Below the pieces are notes generated by a model. It was not told where the DNA came from and ran no database searches. It worked only from the letters and a program-made list of their open reading frames with translations. A DNA stretch of 64,000 bases from positions 558,001 to 622,000 of the forward strand of contig CAWGXG010000008.1 of NCBI GenBank assembly GCA_963826505.1, written 5' to 3'. The position numbers were made by a program, and so were the translations under genes. The stretch is from CAWGXG01 sp963826505. Lineage in GTDB: Bacteria > Chloroflexota > Anaerolineae > Aggregatilineales > Aggregatilineaceae. Positions 8,915-18,746 of the stretch are shown piece by piece; position 1 is the first letter of the stretch, and each line of letters opens with the position of its first letter.

Positions 8915-9913
8915 TGCAACAAACTCCTTAATTCAGTCTCAACCGGGCCCATCGAGATGAACCGCAGGGTGCCATAATAATACCAGCCCTCAGGGAGCGC
9001 ACCAAACGTCTTGCCTACGATTACTCGTCGTTTCTCATCAGAACTCTTACCTGCGCCCAACGCGATATAGCGCCGGTAGGTAGCCTGGATGGTCAGTGCG
9101 TCGGCGACGTGGAACGGTTCGGGGGCTTCGACGGCGATGGAACCCGCTACACCATGGTCGACCAGCGCCTGCATCAGGTCCTGATACTGAATGTCGGCTT
9201 CGTTCAGCGGCAAATGGTGTTTTTCGCCCTTGGATCCATAGGCAATGCCGGACATATGTCCGTGCAACGTCGCCAGACCGTCTGTCCCCAAAGCCGTTTT
9301 GACCGACTCGAAGATGCTGGCAAATTCCTCGTAACTGTTCATGCCGCCGGTGCGCGCGTGCAAATGGGCGAAATCGATGCAGGGCAGCACGCCGGGAATA
9401 TCCTGGCTGAGACGCAGCACTTCTTCGAGCGTCCCAAAGACGGCGGGCTTGCCCATCGTTTCGGGACGCAGTGTCACGGTGACGCCTTCGTCGTCGAGGA
9501 TGTGCCGCAGTTCCAGCAACTTCTGCTTCATTCGCTCGTACACTAGATCGGGGGATTGGTCATGATAGGACCCCGGATGAAACACGATATCGCGCGCCCC
9601 TGCCAGGAATCCCTTGCGCGCGGCGGTGAGCAGGCGTTCATCGCTTTTGCGCATCAATTCATCAGTCTGGCTGTTCAGGTTGATGTAATAGGGCGCGTGG
9701 ATGCTCAAGGTAATCTGGTGCGCTTCCGCGGCGGCTTTGATGTCCGCGCAGGTGGCGTCAGAGACGCGCACACTCTGCACCCAGGCGATCTCCAGATGAT
9801 CCAGGCCCAACAGCCGGGTATACTCGATGGCGGCCTGTGTTCCCGGTTTGGGCGTGGTTTGAGGGCTGCCTACGGTGCCGAACCGGATCGATCCGGTGTT
9901 GTTCAGTCGTCAT
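8851..9913 (-). CDS. nfo: Endonuclease IV-type AP endonuclease, N-terminal frameshift
   Basis: A TIM-barrel AP endonuclease 2 family protein, about 353 residues after removing one base near 9902-9903. Candidate zinc ligands are in SIHAPYYINL, FHPGSYH, LRPETMGK, CIDFAHLHAR, LHGHMSG and VEAPEPF, in the order expected for Nfo. It would cleave abasic sites in base-excision repair. The ATG at 9911-9913 has GGAA 10 bases upstream. From it the frame must shift to reach SIRFGTVGSPQTTPKPGT and YTRLLGLDHLEIAWVQS. The last 25 or so codons overlap the start of the FGE-like gene and do not look like Nfo, so the true end may be slightly earlier. It is divergent from the M50-like gene. Confidence 0.88.
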
Positions 9914-9980
9914 CGTTCTGTGATTCCTTTCATTGCTGCGTGTCCGGGCCGCCTTCCAGCGACCCGAAGGAGCGGAAACC

Positions 9981-10869
9981 GTGTCAAAACTTGCTAATCG
10001 CGCGCGATCAGCGGCGTGACATCATTCTGGCAGGTGGTGCGTTTTTGGTGGCGCTGTTGTTCTGGCAAATCCAAGACCTGTACATCCTGATGTACCCCTT
10101 TCGCTTGTTCGTGACCATGATCCACGAACTGGGACACGGTGTAGCAGCAGTGTTGACCGGTGGTCATTTCATTGAATTCGCCGTCACCAAACATGGCGCG
10201 GGCATTACGTACACCAGCGGCGGATCGCGCTTTGTCATCATCCAGGCGGGTTACCTGGGCACGGCGCTATTCGGCGCTGTTCTGCTCTATCTGACGCATC
10301 GCACGGCCCGCCCTGAACGTGTGGCAATCGGAGTGGGGCTGTTTGTCGGGATTCTGACGCTGGCGTATTCAGGGATCAGTGTGAGCAGGTTAGGCATCAT
10401 CGAGACCGTGTTGGTTGCTGTGATGATTATAGCAGCCTTCTATCTCATTCTCACGCGTGAAACCGATGATGGGCGGTACGCCGGGTTGGGGGTGGGTGCG
10501 CTGGGTGGTTTGCTGCTGGTCTATTTTGCGGGCCGGAGTAATTTCCTGACGATTCTGGTCGGCATCATCAGCGCGTTGGCGTTGATCGGCATTGGCTTGC
10601 GGGGCAGTCGTGACATGGTCATTGTCACGTTGACTTTTCTCGCATGTCTGACTGGACTGCAAGCGATCACGGATGCCTGGGTATTGTTCAAAATTGTGTC
10701 GCTGCCACAGGCCATTATGCCCCTCAATGATGCGCAGTCTATGGCACGCGATGTAGGCGGACCGGCGGCAGTATGGGCGGTCGTGTGGATTGTGATGGAT
10801 ATCGCCATCTTTGGGGCGGCGGTGTACGATGTGCTGGTCAAGCCGATGCGGGCCGCTCGTTCGGCGTAA
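9981..10869 (+). CDS. M50B-like integral membrane metalloprotease, N-terminal frameshift
   Basis: About 295 residues with some eight hydrophobic helices. The zinc motif HELGH lies in a membrane segment (TMIHELGHGVAAVLTGGH), as in peptidase M50B-like proteins. A family link to intramembrane proteases is clear, but no substrate can be proposed. The likely start is GTG at 9981, preceded by AAGGAG. In the given sequence that frame stops at a TGA near 10017-10019. Removing one A from AAAA at 9986-9989 gives MSNLLIARDQRRDIILAGG and joins the long frame. The last helices end near residue 285. It is divergently arranged from nfo with a 67-base shared upstream region. Confidence 0.8.
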
Positions 10870-10890
10870 TGTGCGCATCACGCCCGATTG

Positions 10891-11370
10891 TTAGCGCGTG
10901 GGCGTATCGTCGGCGGTGTCATCGTCCTGATCGGATGGCTCCGAGTCGAGATTTTGGGGACCGAACAGGGCATAGATGAGCACGCCCGATGAGGCGATCA
11001 AAATGCCGCTGATGAATCCCACTGCCTGCAAATGGCCCAACAGTGGGCGCGTGCTGCTGCTGGAGGGATGGCTGCCGAACCCCAAGACATCCGCCAGGCC
11101 CGCCGCCGCGGCGATCAACAGCCCAGTCAGGGTCAAGCGCAGGCCGATATCCTGGGCCAGCGTGGATTCCATCCCTGCGTAAAACGCCTGTTTGGCGAAC
11201 AAAAACGCCCCGGTGAACAGCACGCTGAAACCAGCGAGAATCACCAGGACTTGCAGCACACCGATCCCAGCGGTTGTTTCCAGGCCAATGATTCCCGGAA
11301 ACAACCCGATCAGGGTGATCACGATCCCCAGGGTCCCGATTGTAATGCAGATTTCGCCGTATCGTTCCAT
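10891..11370 (-). CDS. Small four-helix membrane protein of unknown function
   Basis: 159 residues with four predicted hydrophobic segments (about 5-30, 38-60, 78-98 and 112-135). A charged, acidic C-terminal tail (DSEPSDQDDDTADDTPTR) is probably cytoplasmic. I do not recognise a family. It lies convergent to the M50-like gene with a 21-base gap. The upstream M19 dipeptidase gene ends only 12 bases away on the same strand, so it is probably the last gene of that operon. Confidence 0.7.
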   Translation of the reverse strand: MERYGEICITIGTLGIVITLIGLFPGIIGLETTAGIGVLQVLVILAGFSVLFTGAFLFAKQAFYAGMESTLAQDIGLRLTLTGLLIAAAAGLADVLGFGSHPSSSSTRPLLGHLQAVGFISGILIASSGVLIYALFGPQNLDSEPSDQDDDTADDTPTR

Positions 11371-11382
11371 CGCATACCGCCG

Positions 11383-12465
11383 TTAGACGGGCAGGCCAGC
11401 ACGCAAGACACGCAAAAAATTCCCATATAACACAGCCGACACATCGGCGGGCGTATAGCCGTGATCAGCCAGAGCACGTCCAACTTCCCACAAATCCCCG
11501 ACCGTTTCGAACCCGACGGGCGCGGAATCTGATCCAAACCCGCCATCGAAGTCGCTGCCCAGGCCGACATGACGCGCGCTGCCAGTGACCTGGCACACAT
11601 GATCGATGGCCGCGATCACGTGCTCCATCGTGAGAGTACGCGGATCGCCGGTTTGCCAGTCGGGGGAGAGGAAGAGGTTGAAGGGCATGATGCCCACCAC
11701 GCCGTCGTGCTCGGCTAGCATCCCAATGACTTCGTCCGACAGATTGCGATCGGTGCGTTCAGGGCTGAAGCGCAGCGGGTTGGCGTGGCTGGCGAATACG
11801 GGACCATCATAGCGATCCAGCGCTTCAAAGCACGCCTCGGGGGCCATGTGCGCCAGGTCGAGGACCATGTTATAACTCGCCATCTGGTCCAGCAGCTCGC
11901 GGCCCAACGCGGTCAGCGGACCGGGGGCTTTGGTACCGCCACTGTAGCGCGTCGCCGTCCATGCGGGCCCCACGACGCGCAGACCGGCTTCCACCCATTC
12001 TTCAAGCTGGGCCGGTTCCAGGATCGGATCGGCCCCTTCCATGAGCGCGATTAATCCGACCTTGTGATCTTCCAGCCCGGTGCTGTCTTCCCACGTGGCG
12101 AGCACACCATCCAGATCCGACTGAGACTGGATCAACGCGATCTGCGGGTGTTCTTCGGCCAGACGGCGGTAATAATCAAGCTGCCGCATGCCCCACTGGT
12201 ACGCCTCCTGCGGCGTTTCGTAGAGGATCTTTTCGTCGGGAAACATTTTGGACGACAGTGGCGAGACAAAAATCGTGGCGCAGATGACCGCCACACGCCC
12301 GACAAGCGCCTCCGGTAACCCGACCATACTGCGCCCATACCGCTGCAAGAAAACGGGATCGGTTTCCCGGCGGCGGCGTGCCCAGGCGCTTTCGGTGAAC
12401 GCACGCGCGTTGTTGAAATAGTTCCAGGCGATATCCTCGTGAGCGTCGATCACGATATCTTTCAT
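11383..12465 (-). CDS. Membrane dipeptidase (peptidase family M19)
   Basis: 360 residues, the normal length for renal-dipeptidase-like M19 zinc hydrolases, which cleave dipeptides including some with D-residues. Metal-site signatures are VIDAHEDIAWN near the N-terminus, LMEGADPI, LDLAHMAPEACFEAL, FASHANPLRF and GLGSDFDGGFG. There is no signal peptide despite the family name, so it is likely cytoplasmic. Its ATG overlaps the stop of the DsbA-like gene by 4 bases (ATGA), indicating translational coupling. Confidence 0.94.
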   Translation of the reverse strand: MKDIVIDAHEDIAWNYFNNARAFTESAWARRRRETDPVFLQRYGRSMVGLPEALVGRVAVICATIFVSPLSSKMFPDEKILYETPQEAYQWGMRQLDYYRRLAEEHPQIALIQSQSDLDGVLATWEDSTGLEDHKVGLIALMEGADPILEPAQLEEWVEAGLRVVGPAWTATRYSGGTKAPGPLTALGRELLDQMASYNMVLDLAHMAPEACFEALDRYDGPVFASHANPLRFSPERTDRNLSDEVIGMLAEHDGVVGIMPFNLFLSPDWQTGDPRTLTMEHVIAAIDHVCQVTGSARHVGLGSDFDGGFGSDSAPVGFETVGDLWEVGRALADHGYTPADVSAVLYGNFLRVLRAGLPV

Positions 12466-13205
12466 TGGGCGGTATTCTCACTCTCAGTGGCTGCGGTTAC
12501 TAACGCATCAAGTTCGGAGTAATCCTGAACGACGGCGTTGTTAATATAGAAAGTCGGCGTGCCAGATACGCCGCGCTGCTTGAATTCTTGCAATGCCTGA
12601 TCAATCACGCTTTTGGGGTGGTTAGCGCTCAGGCACGCGTTGAACTCGGTCATATCAAAACCCATGTTTTCGGCCCCTTTGCGCAGCCGTCGATCGCTAA
12701 AGGTCTGGGTCACATATCGTTTTTGCCAATCGAACAGGACGTCTGACATTTCCCAGAACCGGCCCTGTTCCGCCGCGCACATCGCCGCTTTGACGGCGCT
12801 GTCCGCGCCCCATCCGATATTAGACATGGGGATCATCACGAACTGGACTTGCCCGGCAGTGATGGCGGGCAGCAGTGCCGGAAAGCGTTCGTTGTGAAAA
12901 TCGCGGCAGTGTGGGCAGGCAAAACTTGAGAATTCTTCGACGATCACTGGCGCATCCGGGTTTCCCAGGCGCGGGAAGCCCTGTTCTGTGAAGCTTTGCG
13001 GCAGCCCAGCGGTTTCTGCACCTGCGTCAGCGGGGATCTGCGCATCCAGCGGCATCAGAAAATAGAAGTAGACACCACCCGTGACAGCAATCAGAACGGC
13101 GACCGTAAAGATCAACCACAACGGAATACGTCGGCGCGGCGTGTTCTCCGATTTCTTCCCACCAGTGCGTGAGGGAGCGGTGTTGGCTTTGGTGCGTTTC
13201 GTCAT
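12462..13205 (-). CDS. Membrane-anchored DsbA-family thiol oxidoreductase
   Basis: 247 residues. A charged N-terminus is followed by one membrane helix (LWLIFTVAVLIAVTGGVYFYF, residues about 28-48) and an extracellular thioredoxin-fold domain of the DSBA/thioredoxin_4 type. The active site is CPHC (SSFACPHCRDFH) and the cis-proline loop is SGTPTFYIN. It probably catalyses disulfide formation or exchange in exported proteins. GAGGA lies just upstream of the ATG. Its stop overlaps the start of the M19 dipeptidase. Confidence 0.92.
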   Translation of the reverse strand: MTKRTKANTAPSRTGGKKSENTPRRRIPLWLIFTVAVLIAVTGGVYFYFLMPLDAQIPADAGAETAGLPQSFTEQGFPRLGNPDAPVIVEEFSSFACPHCRDFHNERFPALLPAITAGQVQFVMIPMSNIGWGADSAVKAAMCAAEQGRFWEMSDVLFDWQKRYVTQTFSDRRLRKGAENMGFDMTEFNACLSANHPKSVIDQALQEFKQRGVSGTPTFYINNAVVQDYSELDALVTAATESENTAQ

Positions 13206-13234
13206 GAGTCCTCGGTTGGGTGTTCTCTACTTGC

Positions 13235-13984
13235 TTATTTCCACGCATCCAGCACAGGGATCAAGTCTGGCAGGCGTTGAATAGTTGCGTCAGGGGTCGC
13301 GCTGAGCCCCTCCGGCATCCACGCGTGCGGTTGTTCGATCCACACGCCGCGCAGCCCTGCTTGCTGTGCGCCCCATACGTCAAAATACAGACTGTCGCCC
13401 ACAAAAACGGCTTCGTCCGGCTGCAGATGCAGACCGTCCAACGCCAACTGGAAGACGTCGGCGTTGGGTTTCCACGCTTCGGCGTCTGCCGAAAATATCA
13501 GATGATCCAGATAGCGCGTCAGGTCAAATCGGTCGAGATCGCGGCGGTGATAGCTCCCGGGCCAGATGGTATTTGAAAGCAGCCCAACGCTCAGCCCGCG
13601 CTCGCGGATTGCGCGCAGCGTGGCGTTGGCCCCCTCAAGTGGACGGATGTGGGCCTGAATGGATTCCATGTAGGCGGTGGCGATAGACTGGACCAGCGTG
13701 TCGGGCAGTTCTTTGACTTGCCATTTGGCGGCCAGCCAGCGCGCCTGGACGTCGATCTTCAGCGTTTTGACATCGTGCTGATCGAGCGTGGACCACATCG
13801 CAAACGCGTGCTTCCACCCGATGTCGAGCGCTTCAGACTCCGGCGGTAATTTATAACCCGCGGTGGCCAGGACACGATACGCCCCTCGTGCGCCCGTTTT
13901 CTCGGTGTCTTCCCAGGTGCTGCTGGGGGCGTTGTAATGGAGCAGCGTACCACCCAGATCGAAAATCACGCCGCGTATGGGCAT
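13235..13984 (-). CDS. HAD-superfamily hydrolase
   Basis: 249 residues. HAD motif I is VIFDLGGTLLHY: the nucleophile Asp is present, but the usual second Asp of DxDGT is Gly, as in several HAD branches annotated only generally. Motif II is LLSNT, motif III is the Lys in AWKPNADVF, and motif IV is VFVGDSLYFDVWGAQQAG. A C1-type helical cap lies between motifs I and II. It is probably a phosphatase for a small phosphorylated metabolite. AAGGAG precedes the ATG. The DsbA-like gene follows 29 bases downstream. Confidence 0.9.
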   Translation of the reverse strand: MPIRGVIFDLGGTLLHYNAPSSTWEDTEKTGARGAYRVLATAGYKLPPESEALDIGWKHAFAMWSTLDQHDVKTLKIDVQARWLAAKWQVKELPDTLVQSIATAYMESIQAHIRPLEGANATLRAIRERGLSVGLLSNTIWPGSYHRRDLDRFDLTRYLDHLIFSADAEAWKPNADVFQLALDGLHLQPDEAVFVGDSLYFDVWGAQQAGLRGVWIEQPHAWMPEGLSATPDATIQRLPDLIPVLDAWK

Positions 13985-14029
13985 GCAAGATGCTCCTTAA
14001 TGCTGCGTACCAACCCGTATCGGGCCAGC

Positions 14030-15082
14030 TTAGGATAACAAGTAACGCGCGATCAGATGTGCGGTGTGCTCGACGCTGGACGTGTGTGTACGTTCGTAGG
14101 CGTGCGATGCATCGACGCCCGGACCGATCAAAGCCACCTGGGCCGCCCCTCCCGCAAACCAATAGGCTTCCCCGTCAGACCCATAATAGGGATAGATGTC
14201 CGCTTTGGCAGGGATGTCGGCTTGCGCGGCGAGCGCTTGCAGCTTACGCGTGAGGTCCGCCGAGTAGGGACCGCGCGAATCCTTGACGCAGATCCCGACG
14301 CTGAATTCATCGGAGTTCTGGCCTTCGCCGACGGCGGCCATGTCGATCGTGACCAGTTCCGCCAGATCGGGCGGGAACCCTGTAGACGCGCCGTGCCCCA
14401 CTTCTTCGTAATGACTGATGACAGCAGTAACACGCTGCGCCGGGCGTAAGCCCGCGGCGGCCAGGGCCTGAAACGCGCCGAAAATGGCAGCAACACCGGC
14501 TTTGTCGTCCAGGTGGCGCGAGCGTATAAACCCGGTGTCGGTTACCTCAACGCGCGGATCCAGCGCAACGACATCGCCCACGTCGATACCGAGTGCGCGT
14601 GTTTCTTCGGCGTTTTGCGTGCGTGCGTCGATGCGTATTTCCATCGTGTCGGCGCTGCGAGGTGAATCGCTTGCGTCGCGGTGAATGTGGACGCTGGCGT
14701 GCGATGGGAGGACCGTGCCCCGATAGTGTGATCCGTTGGCAGTGCGGATGGTCACGCCTTCGAACTCGACCGCGTTCCACATAAAACTGCCCAACTGGGT
14801 CAGCTTGAGTCGCCCGTTGGGTTTGATTTCTTTGACCATCAATCCCAACGTATCGACGTGTGCTGTCAGTCCGCGTGGATCGTCCGCTTGGTCGCCGTCC
14901 CACGTAGCCACCAAGGCACCTTTGTGCGTGCGTTCGAGCGTCAGGCCTGCGATGTTGAGGTCCTGAAATGCCTCGGTGACATAGCTGATAGCGTCTGCGC
15001 AATAGCCGGTTGGACTGGGGGTGTTGAGCAAACCGACCAGAAAAGCGATCACACGATCTACATCAATGTTTAAACTGAGCAT
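14030..15082 (-). CDS. M42-family glutamyl aminopeptidase-like metallopeptidase
   Basis: 350 residues, the size of M42 (FrvX/PepA-like) aminopeptidases that assemble into tetrahedral dodecamers and trim peptides. Di-zinc and catalytic signatures are LTAHVDTLGLMV, RHLDDKAGVAAI, ISHYEEVGHGAST and VTIDMAAV, with a C-terminal His in DASHAYERTHTSS. The start at 15082 follows AAGGAATGCATT. The frame is open further upstream, but that part overlaps the next gene and lacks a ribosome site. The HAD gene follows 45 bases downstream. Confidence 0.93.
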   Translation of the reverse strand: MLSLNIDVDRVIAFLVGLLNTPSPTGYCADAISYVTEAFQDLNIAGLTLERTHKGALVATWDGDQADDPRGLTAHVDTLGLMVKEIKPNGRLKLTQLGSFMWNAVEFEGVTIRTANGSHYRGTVLPSHASVHIHRDASDSPRSADTMEIRIDARTQNAEETRALGIDVGDVVALDPRVEVTDTGFIRSRHLDDKAGVAAIFGAFQALAAAGLRPAQRVTAVISHYEEVGHGASTGFPPDLAELVTIDMAAVGEGQNSDEFSVGICVKDSRGPYSADLTRKLQALAAQADIPAKADIYPYYGSDGEAYWFAGGAAQVALIGPGVDASHAYERTHTSSVEHTAHLIARYLLS

Positions 15083-15141
15083 AATGCATTCCTTAGGCGA
15101 GGGATGCCAGGAGGTCACCCTGGGGAGTATAGCGCGAAGTG

Positions 15142-17550
15142 CTACGGCTCCACAACGATTGTGCTCACAACGACATGGTCCCCGAGCGGTGTGCCATCGG
15201 CGCGCGTGACTGGCAGCCGGTCCGAGGGGGCCTGCCACCAATACACGGCGATCCACAACTCATAAGTTCCAGGCGCGAGAGAACGGGGCAGGGCCAACCC
15301 GTGATTGTCGCGGTGGAGTGAGTGAATTGTCCAGGCTTGGGTCGGATCGAACCCGTTGACAGGGAAGGAATCGCGCTGGGCGGCGAGGCTTCCGTCCGAC
15401 GCCACCAGGAACAGCGCAACCGAATAATCCTGTTCCACCGGGCCAATTGCTTGCCACAGCAAAGACACCGGCAGAATTTCACCTGGGGCGCGTGTCGTCC
15501 CGGCGGGGAGATCACAGCCGACGAGCAGTAAGCTGTCCCCGAACGTGGCGGCTATGGACTGATCGGGCCAGGCATCCGCCGGGGCGGGTGGTGCGGGCGT
15601 GAGGTCAAAGAGGATGGCGCGCGCCAGATCGCTAGGGGCGATTTCGCTCACCGGGAAATAATGCCGAGAGAGATACTGCTCAAACGGGCGCACGGACCAG
15701 GGAATGAACCGGCTGCTGTTGATCACCAGCCATGCGCGCTCGTGGTGTTGGCCGAGGGCCGCCACGATGACGGTTGCTCCGGGCTGGATCAGCGCGTCGG
15801 GATAGGGTGACACCCGCTCCGGCGCTTGTTCAGGGCTGTAACGGTCGCCGGGTGAGCGGGGGAGGGTGTACACCACCGGACTCGTCCGCTTATAGTAGTT
15901 CATGAAGAACTCGGCGTATTCGCGATTGTTCAGGAGGATAACATCATCAGGCTCCGCCTGGGCGGTCAGGTTTTTGAGCAGGTTCTGGGCGGGTGCAAAA
16001 TCACCGTAATAGCGCGGGTCCTGGCGCAACGTGTACAGGCCGAAGAAGAGCAGCAGCGATGCGGCCAGGAGCAGCGATACCCACGTCAGCGCCAGCGTGC
16101 GCCATCCCACTTCGCGACGCACCCACGTGGTCAGCCAGAAGACAGACGCTGCCGCCAGCAGCGCGCACAATGTTGGCACTACCCAGGCTGGGCCGGTGGC
16201 GTATTCCCAGGCGAGATCGAGCGTGTTCTTACCCAACAGGGTGAACGTCACGCGCAACGGCGACCAATGCAGGCTCCACAGGCCATCCGTCCAGGCGATG
16301 ATCGGCGGTTGTTGCGCGGCCAGGACGTCGTAGTAGCGCACGGGCGACACGAGTGAAGCCATAATCTGCACGCCCGCGCTGACCGTAAACACCAGTAGCA
16401 AGCCTGCTCGTTTCCAAAGCCGCGCACCGGGCGCGATGAGGTTGTCGATGACGGGCAGCAGCCATAGCGCCAGAAAAGGCGTCACCGGCACCATGTAACG
16501 CGCGCCCCAACCCAGGCCGCCATACCATTCAGTGGCGCCGCGCACGATCGAATAGCCGAACACGAACGATGCCAGCATGACCAGTGGCACAGCGATTTCG
16601 CGCCCGCGCCGTTCCCGGATCAAACGCGGCCAACCCAGGAATCCCAGGAGAAGCACCGGAGAATACCACCAGATGCCGCGCGCAGGACTGAACAGGTAAC
16701 CGGTTATGCCGTGGGACGCGCCCGACAGATTGCGCTGGGCCTGTTCCAACCGCGCGCCGAAGGCGTACCGCGTCGAAAAACTCGATAGCGATACGGTATT
16801 GATCAACACGATGCCTATCACCAGACCAATGACGATAGCCGCGCTGCTGATCAGGACGGCTTTGCGCGACGGGTGGAAACGGTTCAGTCGCGCGGGCAGC
16901 GCTTCGACAATGATCACCGGCAGGATCAGGAAAGAGGCTTCTTTAGAAAGGAGCGTCGCTCCCATCACGGCCACAAAGGCGGCCGCTGACCGGAGCGGGA
17001 AATTGCGTAGATGGATCCGGTGTCGTATACGCAGCACCAGAAACACGCTGAGCAGGGCCAGCCACGTAAACAGAGGTTCCCGAAAGAAAGTGCGGCTGTA
17101 GGGCCACACGATGGTCCCCAGCCCAAAGGCGAGCGCCGTCAGTGCCGCGGTTTCTGGGCGATAACCCAACTCCAGCCCAAAGGCGTAGAGCGTACCTCCG
17201 ATCAGCGCCGTGATCACGATATTGAACAGCCAGACGGTGTGCGCGAGACCAACGTCGGGCAGGGCCTGCGCAATCAGGAACAGTGGGGCGGCCAGCGCAG
17301 GTTGCAGCGGCTCCGTGTTGGCGGAAGGTGGAACAGCTTCGCTGAGCGTTCGGGCCTCGAACTCGTCAAAGCGGTAATTCAATTGGAGCGTGCCGCGCCG
17401 CGCGAAGCTCTCAGTCGCGTCGAAAAGCTGCCATTCATCGCCACTGATCGCGTAGCCGTCAAAGGTCGAGAAATAGGCGGCGATCAACAGCGTGACAATC
17501 GTAATTCCTATAGCCATCTGGCGGCGCGATAAGGCGCGGATGTCGCTCAT
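15142..17550 (-). CDS. Membrane glycosyltransferase, ArnT/PMT (GT39)-like
   Basis: About 802 residues. Residues 12-490 contain roughly eleven membrane helices, and the rest is a soluble external domain, as in lipid-linked sugar transferases. The first external loop holds ISGDEWQLFDATESF with the acidic catalytic Asp-Glu typical of GT-C enzymes. It probably moves a sugar from a polyprenyl phosphate donor onto an envelope acceptor. The ATG at 17550 overlaps the stop of the GT4 gene upstream by 4 bases, so it is coupled to it in the surface-glycan operon. The exact donor and acceptor cannot be read from sequence. Confidence 0.85.
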   Translation of the reverse strand: MSDIRALSRRQMAIGITIVTLLIAAYFSTFDGYAISGDEWQLFDATESFARRGTLQLNYRFDEFEARTLSEAVPPSANTEPLQPALAAPLFLIAQALPDVGLAHTVWLFNIVITALIGGTLYAFGLELGYRPETAALTALAFGLGTIVWPYSRTFFREPLFTWLALLSVFLVLRIRHRIHLRNFPLRSAAAFVAVMGATLLSKEASFLILPVIIVEALPARLNRFHPSRKAVLISSAAIVIGLVIGIVLINTVSLSSFSTRYAFGARLEQAQRNLSGASHGITGYLFSPARGIWWYSPVLLLGFLGWPRLIRERRGREIAVPLVMLASFVFGYSIVRGATEWYGGLGWGARYMVPVTPFLALWLLPVIDNLIAPGARLWKRAGLLLVFTVSAGVQIMASLVSPVRYYDVLAAQQPPIIAWTDGLWSLHWSPLRVTFTLLGKNTLDLAWEYATGPAWVVPTLCALLAAASVFWLTTWVRREVGWRTLALTWVSLLLAASLLLFFGLYTLRQDPRYYGDFAPAQNLLKNLTAQAEPDDVILLNNREYAEFFMNYYKRTSPVVYTLPRSPGDRYSPEQAPERVSPYPDALIQPGATVIVAALGQHHERAWLVINSSRFIPWSVRPFEQYLSRHYFPVSEIAPSDLARAILFDLTPAPPAPADAWPDQSIAATFGDSLLLVGCDLPAGTTRAPGEILPVSLLWQAIGPVEQDYSVALFLVASDGSLAAQRDSFPVNGFDPTQAWTIHSLHRDNHGLALPRSLAPGTYELWIAVYWWQAPSDRLPVTRADGTPLGDHVVVSTIVVEP

Positions 17551-18746
17551 GGGCCGGGCCATTTCCCTTTGGCAGCCAGCAGCACCTGGTACAGATCAGC
17601 CAGATCGTCGGTCACGCGCTCGACGTCGTAGATATCCAACACGTTTTGGCGCAGTGCATGATGCGAAGAGTGCGGCTCCTGCAGCGCGTCCACGACGGCT
17701 TCGGCCATGGCCTCGGGCTGGTCCGGCGGGACCAGTCGCCCCAGCGCTCCATTTTGCAGCAGGTCCGGCACACCGCCCACCGCCGTTGAGACAACAGGTA
17801 CACCTGCGGCCAGCGCTTCGATTACCGATACTGGAGTGCCTTCGTTATGCGACGAGATTACCAATACGTCCATGTCACTGTAGGCGGGTCGCAGATCGCG
17901 CAGAAAACCAGTGAAGATCGCCACATCGGACAGTCCTAACGCTTGCGCCTGCGCTTCGATGGCGGGGCGGGTTTCGCCGTCCCCGATCAGCGCAAAGCGC
18001 GCGTTGGGAAATTGGCGACGCAGATACACGGCCATCTGAAGGAATAACGCGTGATTCTTGACCGGCACGAAACGTCCCACGATTCCGATCAGCGGCGCGT
18101 CGGCGGGAATGTCGAAGGTATGGCGGAAATCTCCCGCGTGGCGCGCTATGGCCGCGAAGGAGGCCAGATCCAGGCATAGCGGCAGCACAATGATCTTGCG
18201 CGGTGGCGCGATATGATAGACGTTTTCCAAGTCATCTTTTTGACCAGGGCTAATGGCGATCAGCCGGTCCGTGACGCGGGCCGTCAGACGTTCCAGCGTA
18301 AGGAACAGGCGTGTTTTGAGTGGGCCAAAGTAGCTGTGGAAGACATGCCCGTGAAAGGTATGGACGCGGACTGGGACGCGCGCCAGCCAGGCCGCGACGC
18401 GCCCAACAAAACCCGCTTTGGCCGTGTGCGTATGGACGATGTCCGGTTTCCACTGGCGCATGAGGCGCCACAGTTTGAAGAGCGTGACGACATCCCGCAG
18501 AGGGGACAACTCCCGCCCTAACTCGGGAATATACAGCGGCTCGACGCCGTGTTCCTGTGCCAGATAGGCCATATCGCCCTCGTGCGAGCCCACATGGCCG
18601 CAGACCAGTAGGCTTTCAAAGAACGGTGGGCGATGGCGTGCCGTGATCAGCGTGACGTAAATAGCCGGTCCGCCGACGTTCAGGCGGGCGATGACCTGCA
18701 TGACGCGTACCGGACGAATGGGAGGCTCACTCGCGTCAGGATTCAT
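17547..18746 (-). CDS. GT4-family glycosyltransferase (second of pair)
   Basis: About 399 residues from MNPDASEPP. The GT-B fold is shown by the N-terminal VMQVIARLNVGGPAIYV, the central IVHTHTAKAGFVGR, IGIVGRFVPVKNH and the C-terminal nucleotide-sugar motif NEGTPVSVIEALAAGVPVV. It is predicted to be a cytoplasmic or membrane-associated transferase adding a sugar to a lipid-linked glycan. The start at 18746 lies inside the last codons of the upstream GT4 gene (11-base overlap). An upstream in-frame extension is ignored because it lies in that gene. Confidence 0.92.
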   Translation of the reverse strand: MNPDASEPPIRPVRVMQVIARLNVGGPAIYVTLITARHRPPFFESLLVCGHVGSHEGDMAYLAQEHGVEPLYIPELGRELSPLRDVVTLFKLWRLMRQWKPDIVHTHTAKAGFVGRVAAWLARVPVRVHTFHGHVFHSYFGPLKTRLFLTLERLTARVTDRLIAISPGQKDDLENVYHIAPPRKIIVLPLCLDLASFAAIARHAGDFRHTFDIPADAPLIGIVGRFVPVKNHALFLQMAVYLRRQFPNARFALIGDGETRPAIEAQAQALGLSDVAIFTGFLRDLRPAYSDMDVLVISSHNEGTPVSVIEALAAGVPVVSTAVGGVPDLLQNGALGRLVPPDQPEAMAEAVVDALQEPHSSHHALRQNVLDIYDVERVTDDLADLYQVLLAAKGKWPGP